Shown here in pieces: positions 26,673 to 35,608 of a stretch of 64,000 nt of DNA. Location: assembly GCA_052035915.1 (NCBI GenBank), contig JBPOHE010000059.1, forward strand, positions 21,992-85,991, read 5' to 3'. Both the position numbers and the translations under genes were made by a program. How positions within the stretch are numbered: the first letter of the stretch is position 1; the number at the start of each line of letters is the position of its first letter. Origin of the DNA: JBPOHE01 sp052035915. GTDB taxonomy: Bacteria; Pseudomonadota; Gammaproteobacteria; Chromatiales; Chromatiaceae. The notes under the pieces are model-generated. The model did not search any database, had not been told where the DNA came from, and was given only the letters and a program-made list of their open reading frames with translations.

Positions 26673-27374
26673 ATGTTGATCTGGGAAGAAGAACAGGATC
26701 CCCAGGATGTCGCCGCGCCGGACGACATTCTCGACCTGATGTTCAGTCTGAATGGCCGTCGACTCCCGGTAGACCATGCCTACGGCCTCTCGACCGCCTT
26801 GCAACGGGCCTTGCCCTGGCTGGAAGAGGAACCGCGGGCCGGCATCCATCTGATTCATGTCGCCTCCTCGCAAAATGGTTGGGAGCGCCCCAGCCAGGAG
26901 GAAGGTCAGTGGCTGATGCTGTCGCGGCGCACCAAGCTGACCCTGCGTCTCCCCGCGGAGCGCCTGGAAGCGGCCCGCCAGCTTTGCGGACAGACGCTGG
27001 AGATTGCCGATCAACCCCTGATCGTCGGCGACGCCAAAACCAGACCCCTCAGCACCCAGGGCAACATCTTTGCGCGCTATATCGCCGGCCCGGACGAGGA
27101 GAACGAGGACGAGTTTCTCCGGCGCTCTGTCACCGAGCTGTCCGCCCGGGGCCTCCGGGTGAAAAAGGCCCTCTGCGGTATCGCGCACCAGTTCCTGTTA
27201 CCCGCTGGTCCCCTCCATACGCGCAGCCTGCTCCTGGCCGGTCTTCGCCCGGAAGAATCCATCCAGCTCCAGCGCCATGGTCTGGGCCCCTATCGCCAGC
27301 TCGGCTGCGGCCTCTTTCTGCCGCATAAGGGTCTCGAGGCGGTAGGTAAAGCAAGTGGTGACGCCGGTACCTGA
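26673..27374 (+). CDS. Cas6/Cmx6-like RAMP protein (type I-MYXAN Cas6 family)
   Basis: A 233-residue protein resembling the Cmx6 group of Cas6 CRISPR RNA endonucleases. Seen features: TLRLPAERLEAARQLCGQTL near 90-109, VGDAKTRPLS near 118-127, and the RAMP glycine loop GLGPYRQLGCG at 203-213, followed by LFLPHKGL. Cas6 proteins cut CRISPR repeat RNA. No other cas gene or CRISPR array is in the window; the neighbours are two unknown proteins upstream and a DsrC-family gene downstream. It may have been recruited for another RNA-binding job. The family call rests on pattern recognition. Confidence 0.62.
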   Translation: MLIWEEEQDPQDVAAPDDILDLMFSLNGRRLPVDHAYGLSTALQRALPWLEEEPRAGIHLIHVASSQNGWERPSQEEGQWLMLSRRTKLTLRLPAERLEAARQLCGQTLEIADQPLIVGDAKTRPLSTQGNIFARYIAGPDEENEDEFLRRSVTELSARGLRVKKALCGIAHQFLLPAGPLHTRSLLLAGLRPEESIQLQRHGLGPYRQLGCGLFLPHKGLEAVGKASGDAGT

Positions 27375-27435
27375 TTTGCTTAAAATCCGCGCGGCTTTCC
27401 GCTTTATGTATTCGCCAGACAAAGGAGCCTGCACC

Positions 27436-27777
27436 ATGTCAATCGAGTTGAATGGTAAGACCATCGAAACCGACGCCAACGGGTATCTGGTTGATCCTGC
27501 CGATTGGTCCGAGGAGGTCGCCGTCGAGATCGCCAAGAGCGAAGACATCGACCCGCTCACCCAGGAACACATGGACATCATCCATTACCTCCGCGACGAA
27601 TTCCTCAACAACAACCAGCACCAGCCCAATGATCGCGAGATCAACAAATTCTGCGCTGACAAATGGGGCCGCAAGGTGAGCTCGAAGGAGGTCTATGACC
27701 TCTTCCCCGGCAAACCCTCGAAACAGGCCTGCATGATCGCCGGCCTGCCCGAGACCAAGCGCAAGGGCGGCTATTGA
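27436..27777 (+). CDS. DsrC/TusE-family protein with atypical C-terminal arm
   Basis: A 113-residue protein of the DsrC/TusE/RspA superfamily (GYLVDPADWSEEVAVEIA, LTQEHMDIIHYLRDEF). In DsrC the flexible arm carries two redox Cys eleven residues apart (CysB and CysA). Here KQACMIAGLP keeps CysB (Cys99), but the position of CysA (110) is Lys and the protein ends KGGY. TusE keeps the opposite Cys. It therefore may not form the DsrC intramolecular disulfide or trisulfide. AAAGGAG precedes ATG 27436. The gene follows the Cas6-like operon after 61 bases with its own likely promoter. Confidence 0.8.
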   Translation: MSIELNGKTIETDANGYLVDPADWSEEVAVEIAKSEDIDPLTQEHMDIIHYLRDEFLNNNQHQPNDREINKFCADKWGRKVSSKEVYDLFPGKPSKQACMIAGLPETKRKGGY

Positions 27778-27871
27778 GGGGTTCGGGAGTTTCGCTCCCG
27801 CCGCCTCTCCGCTCTCGCGCCGAGCACCCGATCGAAGCCCTGATCCCACTTCGGTCGGGTGCCCTCTCCCC

Positions 27872-28546
27872 TCAGAGTTCGCTCCACATCCGCAACAGAT
27901 TGACGTAACTGCGATCCACCAGCTTGGTCGACTCGGCGTCCGGCTCGGTGTTCAGCAGATGTTCCCGGGCACAATCGAGTTCATATAAAAGTTCCCGCCG
28001 GGCGGCATCGCGCACGAAACTCTGGATCCAGGTCAGCGCCACCAGACGTTCCCCCCGGGTCACCGCCTCCACCCGGTGCACACTCGCGGACGGGTAGATA
28101 ACCGCCCCGCCGGCCTCCAGTTTGACCCGCTTGTCGCCGTAACTGGTGCGGATGACCAGCTCACCGCCGTCATAGGATTCCGCCGGCTGGAGAAAGACGG
28201 TCATGGAGACATCGCTACGGAATTTCCCTCCGGCGCCACCCATGATGGGATCGTCGACATGATCGTCATACCTCATGCCCGGCTGATAGCGGGCGAAGAT
28301 GAAATCCGCCACCCGATAGGGGAGGACGAAGCGGCGAAAACCTTCATGATGCCCGAGCGTGCTCATGAGGATGCGATACAGTAACGACAGTGTGGCCGGG
28401 TCCTGGGCCAGTTCCTCATTGCGTTTGCCCCGGGCCGCCGCCTTTCCGGCCGTCAAGCGTCCATCGACGAATTCGGCCCTGGTCAATACTTCCCGGATCT
28501 TGGCCAGTTGGGCGGGGTTCAACAATTCAGGAATTTCGAGCAACAT
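27872..28546 (-). CDS. PKHD-type Fe(II)/2-oxoglutarate dioxygenase
   Basis: A 224-residue protein of the PiuC/YbiX family. The iron site is H-x-D in YDDHVDDPIMGG and the distal His in YPSASVHRVEAV, with Arg in TRGER for 2-oxoglutarate. A cupin-like double-stranded helix lies between. Such enzymes hydroxylate unknown substrates and are often linked to siderophore uptake; none is encoded here. ATG 28546 is chosen because the reading upstream is not family-like. It is convergent with the DsrC-family gene. Confidence 0.88.
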   Translation of the reverse strand: MLLEIPELLNPAQLAKIREVLTRAEFVDGRLTAGKAAARGKRNEELAQDPATLSLLYRILMSTLGHHEGFRRFVLPYRVADFIFARYQPGMRYDDHVDDPIMGGAGGKFRSDVSMTVFLQPAESYDGGELVIRTSYGDKRVKLEAGGAVIYPSASVHRVEAVTRGERLVALTWIQSFVRDAARRELLYELDCAREHLLNTEPDAESTKLVDRSYVNLLRMWSEL

Positions 28547-29161
28547 GAACTTTATACCAATTCTTATTAGGTTATCCCTAATCAGCGGGTCAGGGATTGG
28601 TTTGTTTGTCAGGAAGATGGCCGGCGAAGAGACAGGTGATGTGTTCGACGAAGGTGGCGATCCCGCCACGATGCTTGGGGCTCATCACGGAATCTCATGA
28701 GCCCGTTATTTCAGCGAGAAAGAGATGGGCCGTCATTCCGTCCGGGAAGCTGGAATGACAAGTTGGCTGAGGTAACTCGCTCATCAGAAAAATGTTTTCC
28801 ATCTGGCTCCCCCCGTGATTCGCGGAAGCCTCTATTCTAGCCGTTCCCTCATCCTTCCGTTACCCACCCGTTTTGAGAAAGAGCCGAAATACATCCCTCC
28901 CGGTAAACGGCAGCGGCGGTATTCCGTCATGGATTTCCATCAGCATGGGTTGGCGCCCATCCCGTAGGCCAACATCCACATCCGCCGTTTCCAACCAGGC
29001 CAAATTCGTATAACGATGGGTTAACACCCATCCTACACCTGGAGCAGGCATGGTATACAAGGCGTCAAAATTCATGGAAAGAATCGGTTACAATTCTCGC
29101 GACCCTTGATATATCAAGCGTTCGTATGGTGTTGTTCCATCACCCGAGGGAGGGGATAAAA
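28547..29161. repeat. Gap with two repeat units
   Basis: At 28705-28756 GTTATTTCAGCGAGAAAGAG runs into CCGTCATTCCG, GGGAAGC and GGAAT, a hairpin unit also found at 37281-37335. At 28941-29035 there is a copy of the CACCCATCCTA repeat of 13381-13490. No gene is seen; promoter signals for the excalibur gene should lie at 29100-29150. Confidence 0.55.
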
Positions 29162-29569
29162 TTGAAGCGTTTTATTATGATGGTGTTGCTTGTAATGTTG
29201 CTGGCTGTTGCTGGATGGCAGGCTTATAACGAGTATAGGGTGCATTATGCCTGGCGGATTCAATCCGAACCCCAGCCATCGACCGCCAGCAGTCAGGCCC
29301 GTCAGTTTGAACCCCAACCGGCAACCGACAGCTATCAGACCCGTCAGTTTGAACCCCAACCGGCAACCGACAGCCGTCAAGTCTGGGCACAGCCAGCGGC
29401 CAGTCAAAGCCACACCCCGACGGATACATATCAATGTGATGGACGGACGCACTGCTCCCAAATGACTTCCTGCGCCGAGGCTACTTACTTTCTGAGGAAC
29501 TGCCCGGGTGTGAAGATGGACGGTGACCATGACGGTATCCCTTGCGAAAACCAGTGGTGCCGAGGCTGA
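29162..29569 (+). CDS. Excalibur calcium-binding domain protein, membrane-anchored
   Basis: A 135-residue protein. A membrane helix (FIMMVLLVMLLAVAGWQAY) is followed by a linker with two near-identical repeats of RQFEPQPATDS, then an excalibur domain: CDGRTHCSQMTSCAEATYFL, then DGDHDGIPCENQWC, with the Asp-rich DxDxDGxxC calcium loop. TTG 29162 is chosen because GAGGGAGGGG lies six bases upstream; an in-frame ATG at 29126 would add 12 residues. The domain probably faces the periplasm. Such proteins are often nuclease- or surface-associated. Confidence 0.75.
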   Translation: MKRFIMMVLLVMLLAVAGWQAYNEYRVHYAWRIQSEPQPSTASSQARQFEPQPATDSYQTRQFEPQPATDSRQVWAQPAASQSHTPTDTYQCDGRTHCSQMTSCAEATYFLRNCPGVKMDGDHDGIPCENQWCRG

Positions 29570-29790
29570 AGCTTGAAAAGTAACGCCTGGCACCTGGGAG
29601 ACCCTGAAGGGAAGGAGACGCATGGCTCAAGCCGAGGTAACTCGTTGATGAGCCAACCCTCACCCCTGGCTCCTTCCCCGCAGGGCGAGGTGAGCTGAAC
29701 GCCTACCGCCGACGGCCAGGTGTTCAGAAGGTCGATGCGGCTGGCTCTGAGCGAGAAGCCGTCACGGCTGGCCATCCGACTGTCGGTGCG

Positions 29791-29910
29791 TCCGGGCAGG
29801 GGCCTGTTGGTCCGGTTTTTTGTTCTCGGATAGAGAACAATACCTCAATATCTACGTCATTGTTCTCGAAATAAGAACAAAAACCGGCCATTTTCGGCCA
29901 ATGCCCGGAG
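29791..29910 (+). repeat. GTTCTC/GAGAAC double-hairpin repeat, copy 4
   Basis: Outer TCCGGGC and GCCCGGA ends flank TTGTTCTCGGATAGAGAACA and ATTGTTCTCGAAATAAGAAC hairpins, joined by an AT-rich spacer, then ACCGGCCATTTTCGGCC. It lies between the excalibur gene and the end of the RecQ fusion. The 29570-29790 stretch before it has no gene. Confidence 0.75.
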
Positions 29911-29956
29911 CCACCCGGCGCCCTTCCAACAGGCCAAGACCCTGTTCTCGCTTCCA

Positions 29957-32900
29957 TCACCGCTCCTGCCACACCAGCTCCCCCAGCGGAACTTCCCATC
30001 GCTCGCTGAGGACGCGGTCCCGGAAGTTCTCGGTGGAATCCGTTTTCAGGCGCCGGACCAGGGCCACCAGCCGCAGGCCCTCGACCCGCGCCAGCCGCGG
30101 GCGCCAGGTTTGAGCGGCCTGTTTGGCCAGCCGGGCCACGGGGAAGCCCTCGGCATCCAGCAATACCAGGTGCTCGCCCGACGCCCGCAACACCAGGCGG
30201 TCACCGGGCTGGAGGGCGGCGAGATGGGCATGGATGGGGTGATCCGGGGGTTTGAGCCCGGCATGGTCGAGAAAGAGATCCGCCGGTCCAAGCAGATCGT
30301 AGCGTCTGTTCAAGATACCGGCCGGGATGTCGAGATCCAGGGCCGGAGTACGGCGCAGACAGTGGTCGCCTTCGATGAGAGCGACATGGGGATGGCCGGG
30401 GCCGGCGTCGATCAGGGTCAGGGTCTGCCGGGCGCGGGTCAGGCCAACGTAATAGGCGCGGCGCTCCTCTTCGATCTGTTCCTTGTTGTCCCGCCAGCCG
30501 CCGTCGGGAAGAAAGACATGATCGAACTCCAGGCCCTTGGCGGCGTGCACCGTGGAGAGAAAGACCCCCTCCCCCAGGCGTGATTCCCGACGCTGTTCGG
30601 CCAGGGTCTCGTAGAGGAACTCGATCGCCTGGTCGATGGGGGTCTCGGTATCGGCGGTTTCCACCGCCCAGTCTTCGAGGATGTGCCGCAGGAACCTGGA
30701 CCAGGGGTTGTCGCTTTCCGACCCCAGCCCGGCGAGCAACTCCGAGGCGCCGGCGGATTGGTGGCGCCGCTCCTTGAGTTGGTCGAGAAAGTCGGCGATC
30801 TCGCGGATGCGGTGCAGGGGCGGGGTCTTGTCACGCTCCAGACCCCAGGTCAGGGGCAGGCCCAGGTGTTCGAGCCAGGCGCGGATCGGGTAGAGGATCT
30901 GGCGGGTTCGGGCGAGGATGGCGCAGCCAGCGTAGTCGGGGCCAGTCGATCCCCTGGCGGCGGCGATGGCGGTCAGGCGCCGGAGTTCCTCCACCAGGGC
31001 CACCGCTTGGCGATCCAGCCCCGACAGGGTCAGGATCTGCACCCGACCTTGCGCCAGGGGATCCCATTGGCTCCAGACCCCGCCCGGCGGCTCATCCTCC
31101 CTGGCCCCATCGAGACGGATGGGATGTTGGCCCTTCATGCGGTCTCGGTTGTGGGCGATGAATTGATTGGCGGCGGCGATGATATGACCGCTGGAGCGGT
31201 AGTTCTCCAGCAGATGGTAGGTGCGGGCCTGGTAATCGGCGGCGAAGCGACGGATGAACTCCACATTGGCGCCGCGAAACCCGTAGATGTTCTGGTCGTC
31301 ATCACCCACCGCGAGCAGGGCCAGGCGTTCGTCGGCATCGGTCTGGGTGCGTCCGGCGATGGCGGAGACGAGGTCGTACTGGGTCTGGTCGATGTCCTGG
31401 TACTCGTCTACCAGGATGTGGCGATAGCCGCCGAGAATCTGGTCGCGGACCGCGTCCGCCTCGAGACCCATCAGGGGGATCTCACCGCGCAGCAGACGGA
31501 TCGCCTCCGGGATTACCCTCTCCAACCCGGGTCCTCCGCCGACTTCGGCTCCCGCGGCGAAGGAGCGACCGCTGAGGCGCATGGCCAGTCCATGGTAGGT
31601 CTGCACCGTCACCCCTCGGGCGTCGGTTCCCACGAGGTCGGCGAGCCGCCGTCGCAGCTCCAGGGCGGCGTTGCGGTTGAAACAGACCACCAGGATCGCC
31701 CGTGCCGGTACCCGGGCCACCCGCAACAACCAGGCGCAGCGATGGACCACCACCCGGCTCTTGCCCGAGCCCGGTCCCGCCAGGATGAGCAGGTTCTCTT
31801 CCACCGGCGCGCCGACAATGGCCTGCTGCCTGGGGTTGTTGAGGGTCTCGACGATGCGGTGGTAGGACTCCTGCCCGGTGGCGCGTTTGAGCTCCTCGCC
31901 GCGGTCGGCGAACCAGCGCTCGACAAAGCGGCGCCGGTCCAGGGTGAAATAATCGAGGACGAACCCCAGCGCCCGGCCAATGCGTTCCAACCCCAGACGG
32001 GCATACTCCTGCATCACATGGACCTGGAACACCCGCTCCTGGTAGTGCTGGGCCAGGGGCTCGAAGTCCCCCTGGGAGTAGCGCCGCCCCTTGGACTGAT
32101 CGCTCAGGCGGATGGTCATCGCCTGGTGAAACACACCCAACCCCTGCTGCAACTCGATCACCTGGTTGAGGTGGAGAAATAGCAAGGCCCGGTCCACCGC
32201 GGCCAGGGGGTCCTTGAGCAGAGTCTGCACCAGCCGATCCTGCCCCAGGGCCTCGGTGAGTTCCTTGATCCCGAAGGCGACCAAGAGTTCGGCGCTGGGC
32301 GGGGCCTCGGGCGGGACCTTGGCCAGCAGCGTCTCCAGTACCACCTTGGCCACCTGGCGACGGCGCTCGGCGGTTTCCACCAGGGCGGTCCAACTCCGGC
32401 GCAGGCGGACCCGGTAGTGATCGCGGGAGAGCGGACGCCACTCGATACTACCCTTTTCCCCGGCCAGGCCCCGACCATCCTGGGCCAGTCCCTTGAGCAG
32501 CCGCCGCAGGGCCGTCGGGTCGGAAACCGCCGCGTCGTCCAGCAGGCGCTGGTTGAGACGGCGGAGCGACAACTCTTGCCATTCGCCTTCGTCGGCCTCG
32601 GGGCATTCGAGGCGGAGCCGCTCCAGCAACGCCCGCTCCAGGGCGCAGAGGGCCTCGAATCGCGCCCGGGAAGGGTCCTTGACCTTGTATCTGAGGAGCG
32701 CGGTGAGCAACAGGCCCTCGTCCAGTAGGCCGGCCTCCGCCATGGCGTGCAGCCCCCGCAGCACCTGCTTGCCCGCCTCCTGACCGAAGGCCTTGAAGGG
32801 GGCCAGCCCGGCCAGCTCGTCGGCGCCGATCCCCAGATCCGGGTTGGCATTGATCAGCGTTTCCAGCAGGGCGAGCCACTGGGCCTGGGTCGACTCGGAG

Positions 32901-35134
32901 AGCTGTAACGCCCGCATCCGCCGCCGCGCCTCCTCCAGGTCCCGCACCAGCGGTTGGCCCTGAAAGACGCGGCTGTGATTCTCGTTGCGCTCCAGAAAAC
33001 CACCCCGTTCCAGCCAGGCGACGGCGGTCTTGACCTTGGTGTCATACTGGCGGTCGTCGGTGTCGAAACCGGTATCCAGCTCTTCATCCCGCAGCAGCTC
33101 GGCGGCCGTCAGCACGATGTCCCCCGCCCGGTTGCGCTTCGCCCGCCGGATGCCCCGCAGCAGCTCGGCGATATCCTTGCGGTTCAATTGCGAACTCGCC
33201 CCCAAGCGGAACTGGGTCTCGATGTCCTTTTCGTCATAGAGCAGCACGCACTCGGCCTGCTGGAAATCGCGTCCGGCCCGCCCGGCCTCCTGCAGATAGT
33301 TCTCCAGCGACCCGGGGATGTCCGCGTGCAGGACCAGGCGCACGTCCTCCTTGTCGATCCCCATGCCGAAGGCGTTGGTGGCGCAGATCACCCGGATCGA
33401 ACCGGCGATGAATTCCTCCTGGATACGGCGCTTCTCCGGGGCCGAGAGCCCGGCGTGAAAGGCCGCCGCGGGCCAGCCCTGGCCGCCTAGATACTCCGCC
33501 GCCTCCTGGACCCGCTGTCGGGTGGCGAGATAGACGACGGCCGCCCCGGACTCGCCCAGTCGCTCCATCAAGAGGGCTTGCAGACGCGGCCATTTTTCCG
33601 CCTCCCGCGCCGCCTGAACCTCGAAACTCAGGTTTTCCCGCTCGGTGCCGCCCTCGAAGCGCCGGAGATCCTGGATCAGCGTACGCTGGAAAAACTCCAG
33701 GATCTCATCCCGCACCGCCGGTTTGGCGGTGGCGGTGAAACAGGCCACCGGCGGGATGGGCCATCCCTGTTCCGCCGCGAACTCACGGATGAAGCGTCCG
33801 GCGTAGAGATAATCCGGCCGGAAGTCGTGTCCCCACTTGGAAAGACAATGGGCTTCATCGAATACCCAGGCGCCGATCTCCCGCATCGCGATCGCCTGAC
33901 GGAAGGATATGTTGCGCAACTGCTCCGGCGAGACATAGAGGATCGCCACATCCCCGAGCCGGACCCGCTCCAGCACATCCGTCCGCTCCGGTGGGGTGAG
34001 CAGACCATTCAAGGCGGCGGCCGAGGTCACCCCGGTCTTGGCGATCAGGTTGTCCACCTGATCCTTCATCAAGGCCTGGAGGGGCGAGATCACCAGGGTC
34101 ATCACCCCGAGCCGCTGATGTCTGGCCAGGGCCGGGAGCTGGTAACAGAGGGATTTGCCCCCGCCGGTGGGCAGGATCGCCAGCAGCGGCTCATCCCGCA
34201 TCCCCGCGGCGACGATGGCCTGTTGCAGCGAACCGCCCTCCGGGGTGGTTGGTTGCGCCCGGAAGGCATCGAACCCGAACCAGCGTTCGAGTTGGGCGAG
34301 CGGGCCATGGGTCGCCCGACACCAGCCGCATTTGGGGTCCTCGCAGGGGTGGTCGCGTAGCTCCCGGAGAATCTCTCCCACCAGCGGCCATCGCCGTCGC
34401 ACCCAGGGCGGCAGCACCGAATGGCTTCCCGCCACCCCCAGCCAGGCCAGGACATAGGCCAGCGCCACCCGGCCATCCCGACTCGGCACCTGGGCGAAGG
34501 CCACCTTGCGGAAATGGGTGCGACAGACCTTGCCGTCCGTGAGTCGAACCAGGGTCTTGAGCGCCTCGATGGGGGAAGGCAGGGCCGCCCCCATGGCCGC
34601 GAAGCCCTGGTCGATCCCAGTGAAGGCGGCGGCGAAACCATAGCGGAAAAAGGCCGGCAGCTCCGGCGGCATGGCGGCAAAGGCCAGCCACTGATCCAGA
34701 AACAATGAACCGGCCAGTGCGGCATCCGCCAGCGGATTGTTCACCGACTGTTTCACCAGCTTGTAGTCCTTCACCAGCCGGTGGTAGGGATTGGCCGGAA
34801 AGGCGAGCGGCGACAGATAGAGGGTGTCGATCACCGGCAGGGCCAAGAGCGGCGAGCTGGCGGTCAGGCCGCGCAACAGCGGGAGATCGTGGTCGAGCAG
34901 ATTGTGACCCAGGCAGAACCGGGCCCCGGCCGAGAAGCCTTCCAGCTCTTCCAGCGCCGTGGCGGTGTCAAAGCGCCCCTGGCGCTCGAAGGTCCGCGAT
35001 CCCCGCAGCGCGCCGATCTTGAGCAAGCGCTCCCCCTTGGCATCGGTTTCCAGATCGAGCAACAGACAGCGGGCGAGAAAAGCCGCCGCCGCCGTCTCAT
35101 GTCTTACCTGTCCGACCCCCTGGGAATGTTCCAC
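29957..35134 (-). CDS. DEDD exonuclease-RecQ-UvrD helicase fusion protein
   Basis: A 1725-residue fusion. Residues 24-145 form a DnaQ-like 3'-5' exonuclease (LLLDLETD, GHNLLDHDLPLL, NNPLADAALAG). A Cys cluster CEDPKCGWC lies near 264-272. A RecQ-type helicase follows (LPTGGGKSLCYQLP at 321-334; DEAHCLSKWGHDFRPDY). A UvrD/Rep-type helicase begins near 1115 (AGPGSGKSRVVVHR), with DEYQDIDQTQYD near 1243, GDDDQNIYGFRGA and STVHAAKGLEFDHVFLPDGG. The GTG start has AGGAGG upstream. RecQ and UvrD both unwind 3'-5', so this looks like one repair machine. It is not in an operon. Confidence 0.88.
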   Translation of the reverse strand: MEHSQGVGQVRHETAAAAFLARCLLLDLETDAKGERLLKIGALRGSRTFERQGRFDTATALEELEGFSAGARFCLGHNLLDHDLPLLRGLTASSPLLALPVIDTLYLSPLAFPANPYHRLVKDYKLVKQSVNNPLADAALAGSLFLDQWLAFAAMPPELPAFFRYGFAAAFTGIDQGFAAMGAALPSPIEALKTLVRLTDGKVCRTHFRKVAFAQVPSRDGRVALAYVLAWLGVAGSHSVLPPWVRRRWPLVGEILRELRDHPCEDPKCGWCRATHGPLAQLERWFGFDAFRAQPTTPEGGSLQQAIVAAGMRDEPLLAILPTGGGKSLCYQLPALARHQRLGVMTLVISPLQALMKDQVDNLIAKTGVTSAAALNGLLTPPERTDVLERVRLGDVAILYVSPEQLRNISFRQAIAMREIGAWVFDEAHCLSKWGHDFRPDYLYAGRFIREFAAEQGWPIPPVACFTATAKPAVRDEILEFFQRTLIQDLRRFEGGTERENLSFEVQAAREAEKWPRLQALLMERLGESGAAVVYLATRQRVQEAAEYLGGQGWPAAAFHAGLSAPEKRRIQEEFIAGSIRVICATNAFGMGIDKEDVRLVLHADIPGSLENYLQEAGRAGRDFQQAECVLLYDEKDIETQFRLGASSQLNRKDIAELLRGIRRAKRNRAGDIVLTAAELLRDEELDTGFDTDDRQYDTKVKTAVAWLERGGFLERNENHSRVFQGQPLVRDLEEARRRMRALQLSESTQAQWLALLETLINANPDLGIGADELAGLAPFKAFGQEAGKQVLRGLHAMAEAGLLDEGLLLTALLRYKVKDPSRARFEALCALERALLERLRLECPEADEGEWQELSLRRLNQRLLDDAAVSDPTALRRLLKGLAQDGRGLAGEKGSIEWRPLSRDHYRVRLRRSWTALVETAERRRQVAKVVLETLLAKVPPEAPPSAELLVAFGIKELTEALGQDRLVQTLLKDPLAAVDRALLFLHLNQVIELQQGLGVFHQAMTIRLSDQSKGRRYSQGDFEPLAQHYQERVFQVHVMQEYARLGLERIGRALGFVLDYFTLDRRRFVERWFADRGEELKRATGQESYHRIVETLNNPRQQAIVGAPVEENLLILAGPGSGKSRVVVHRCAWLLRVARVPARAILVVCFNRNAALELRRRLADLVGTDARGVTVQTYHGLAMRLSGRSFAAGAEVGGGPGLERVIPEAIRLLRGEIPLMGLEADAVRDQILGGYRHILVDEYQDIDQTQYDLVSAIAGRTQTDADERLALLAVGDDDQNIYGFRGANVEFIRRFAADYQARTYHLLENYRSSGHIIAAANQFIAHNRDRMKGQHPIRLDGAREDEPPGGVWSQWDPLAQGRVQILTLSGLDRQAVALVEELRRLTAIAAARGSTGPDYAGCAILARTRQILYPIRAWLEHLGLPLTWGLERDKTPPLHRIREIADFLDQLKERRHQSAGASELLAGLGSESDNPWSRFLRHILEDWAVETADTETPIDQAIEFLYETLAEQRRESRLGEGVFLSTVHAAKGLEFDHVFLPDGGWRDNKEQIEEERRAYYVGLTRARQTLTLIDAGPGHPHVALIEGDHCLRRTPALDLDIPAGILNRRYDLLGPADLFLDHAGLKPPDHPIHAHLAALQPGDRLVLRASGEHLVLLDAEGFPVARLAKQAAQTWRPRLARVEGLRLVALVRRLKTDSTENFRDRVLSERWEVPLGELVWQER

Positions 35135-35237
35135 CCTTTTCCTCCTGCCGAATCGCCCGGGGTATTGTCCTGGAGATCCGGCTCGGGGATAAGGGGGGAT
35201 CGGCAGGCGTCCGGGTTTGGCGGTGGCGCCGCCCGGC

Positions 35238-35358
35238 GTCCGGGCATCGGGCTGGAAGGCCCGATTTTTGTTCTCTTTTCAAGAACAATATCTTCGTAGA
35301 ATCGGTATTGTTCTCTAAAGGAGAACAGAGAATCGGCTACACCAGCCCAGGCCCGGGA
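35238..35358 (+). repeat. GTTCTC/GAGAAC double-hairpin repeat, copy 5
   Basis: TCCGGGC and GCCCGG bound TTTTGTTCTCTTTTCAAGAACAA and ATTGTTCTCTAAAGGAGAAC with an AATATCTTCG spacer. Downstream to about 35440 a diverged flank ends in CTGAATCCAGGGCCGGC, like the flank of copies 1, 3 and 7. It sits in the divergent gap (35135-35608) between the RecQ fusion and a glycosyltransferase; nothing else is seen there. Confidence 0.72.
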
Positions 35359-35608
35359 GTCATGCGGGATGTGGGCGCCTCCTCGGACTGGATCCGGGGA
35401 TTGACGGCGCTCATGCCACTGAATCCAGGGCCGGCTTCCACCAACCAACCCTCCACGTCGCCCGATCCGCGCGCCTTCCCAGAAGGAACCGACTTGAGTA
35501 AGGTGACTCGGACGGAGTTGAAGGCGGTTGTCCTCAAGATCCACCGGCGTCCGCGCCGAGGCCTCAGCTGTTACCTGAATCGTCCTTCCGAGTCGTTTGG
35601 AGCAACCT

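Noticed and set aside
26673..27374. CRISPR array to go with the Cas6-like gene
   Set aside because: No regularly spaced direct repeats occur anywhere in the window; the GTTCTC units are palindromic and kilobases apart.
30683..32182. Long open frame on the plus strand (499 residues)
   Set aside because: It is the shadow of the GC-rich RecQ-UvrD gene and has no family features.
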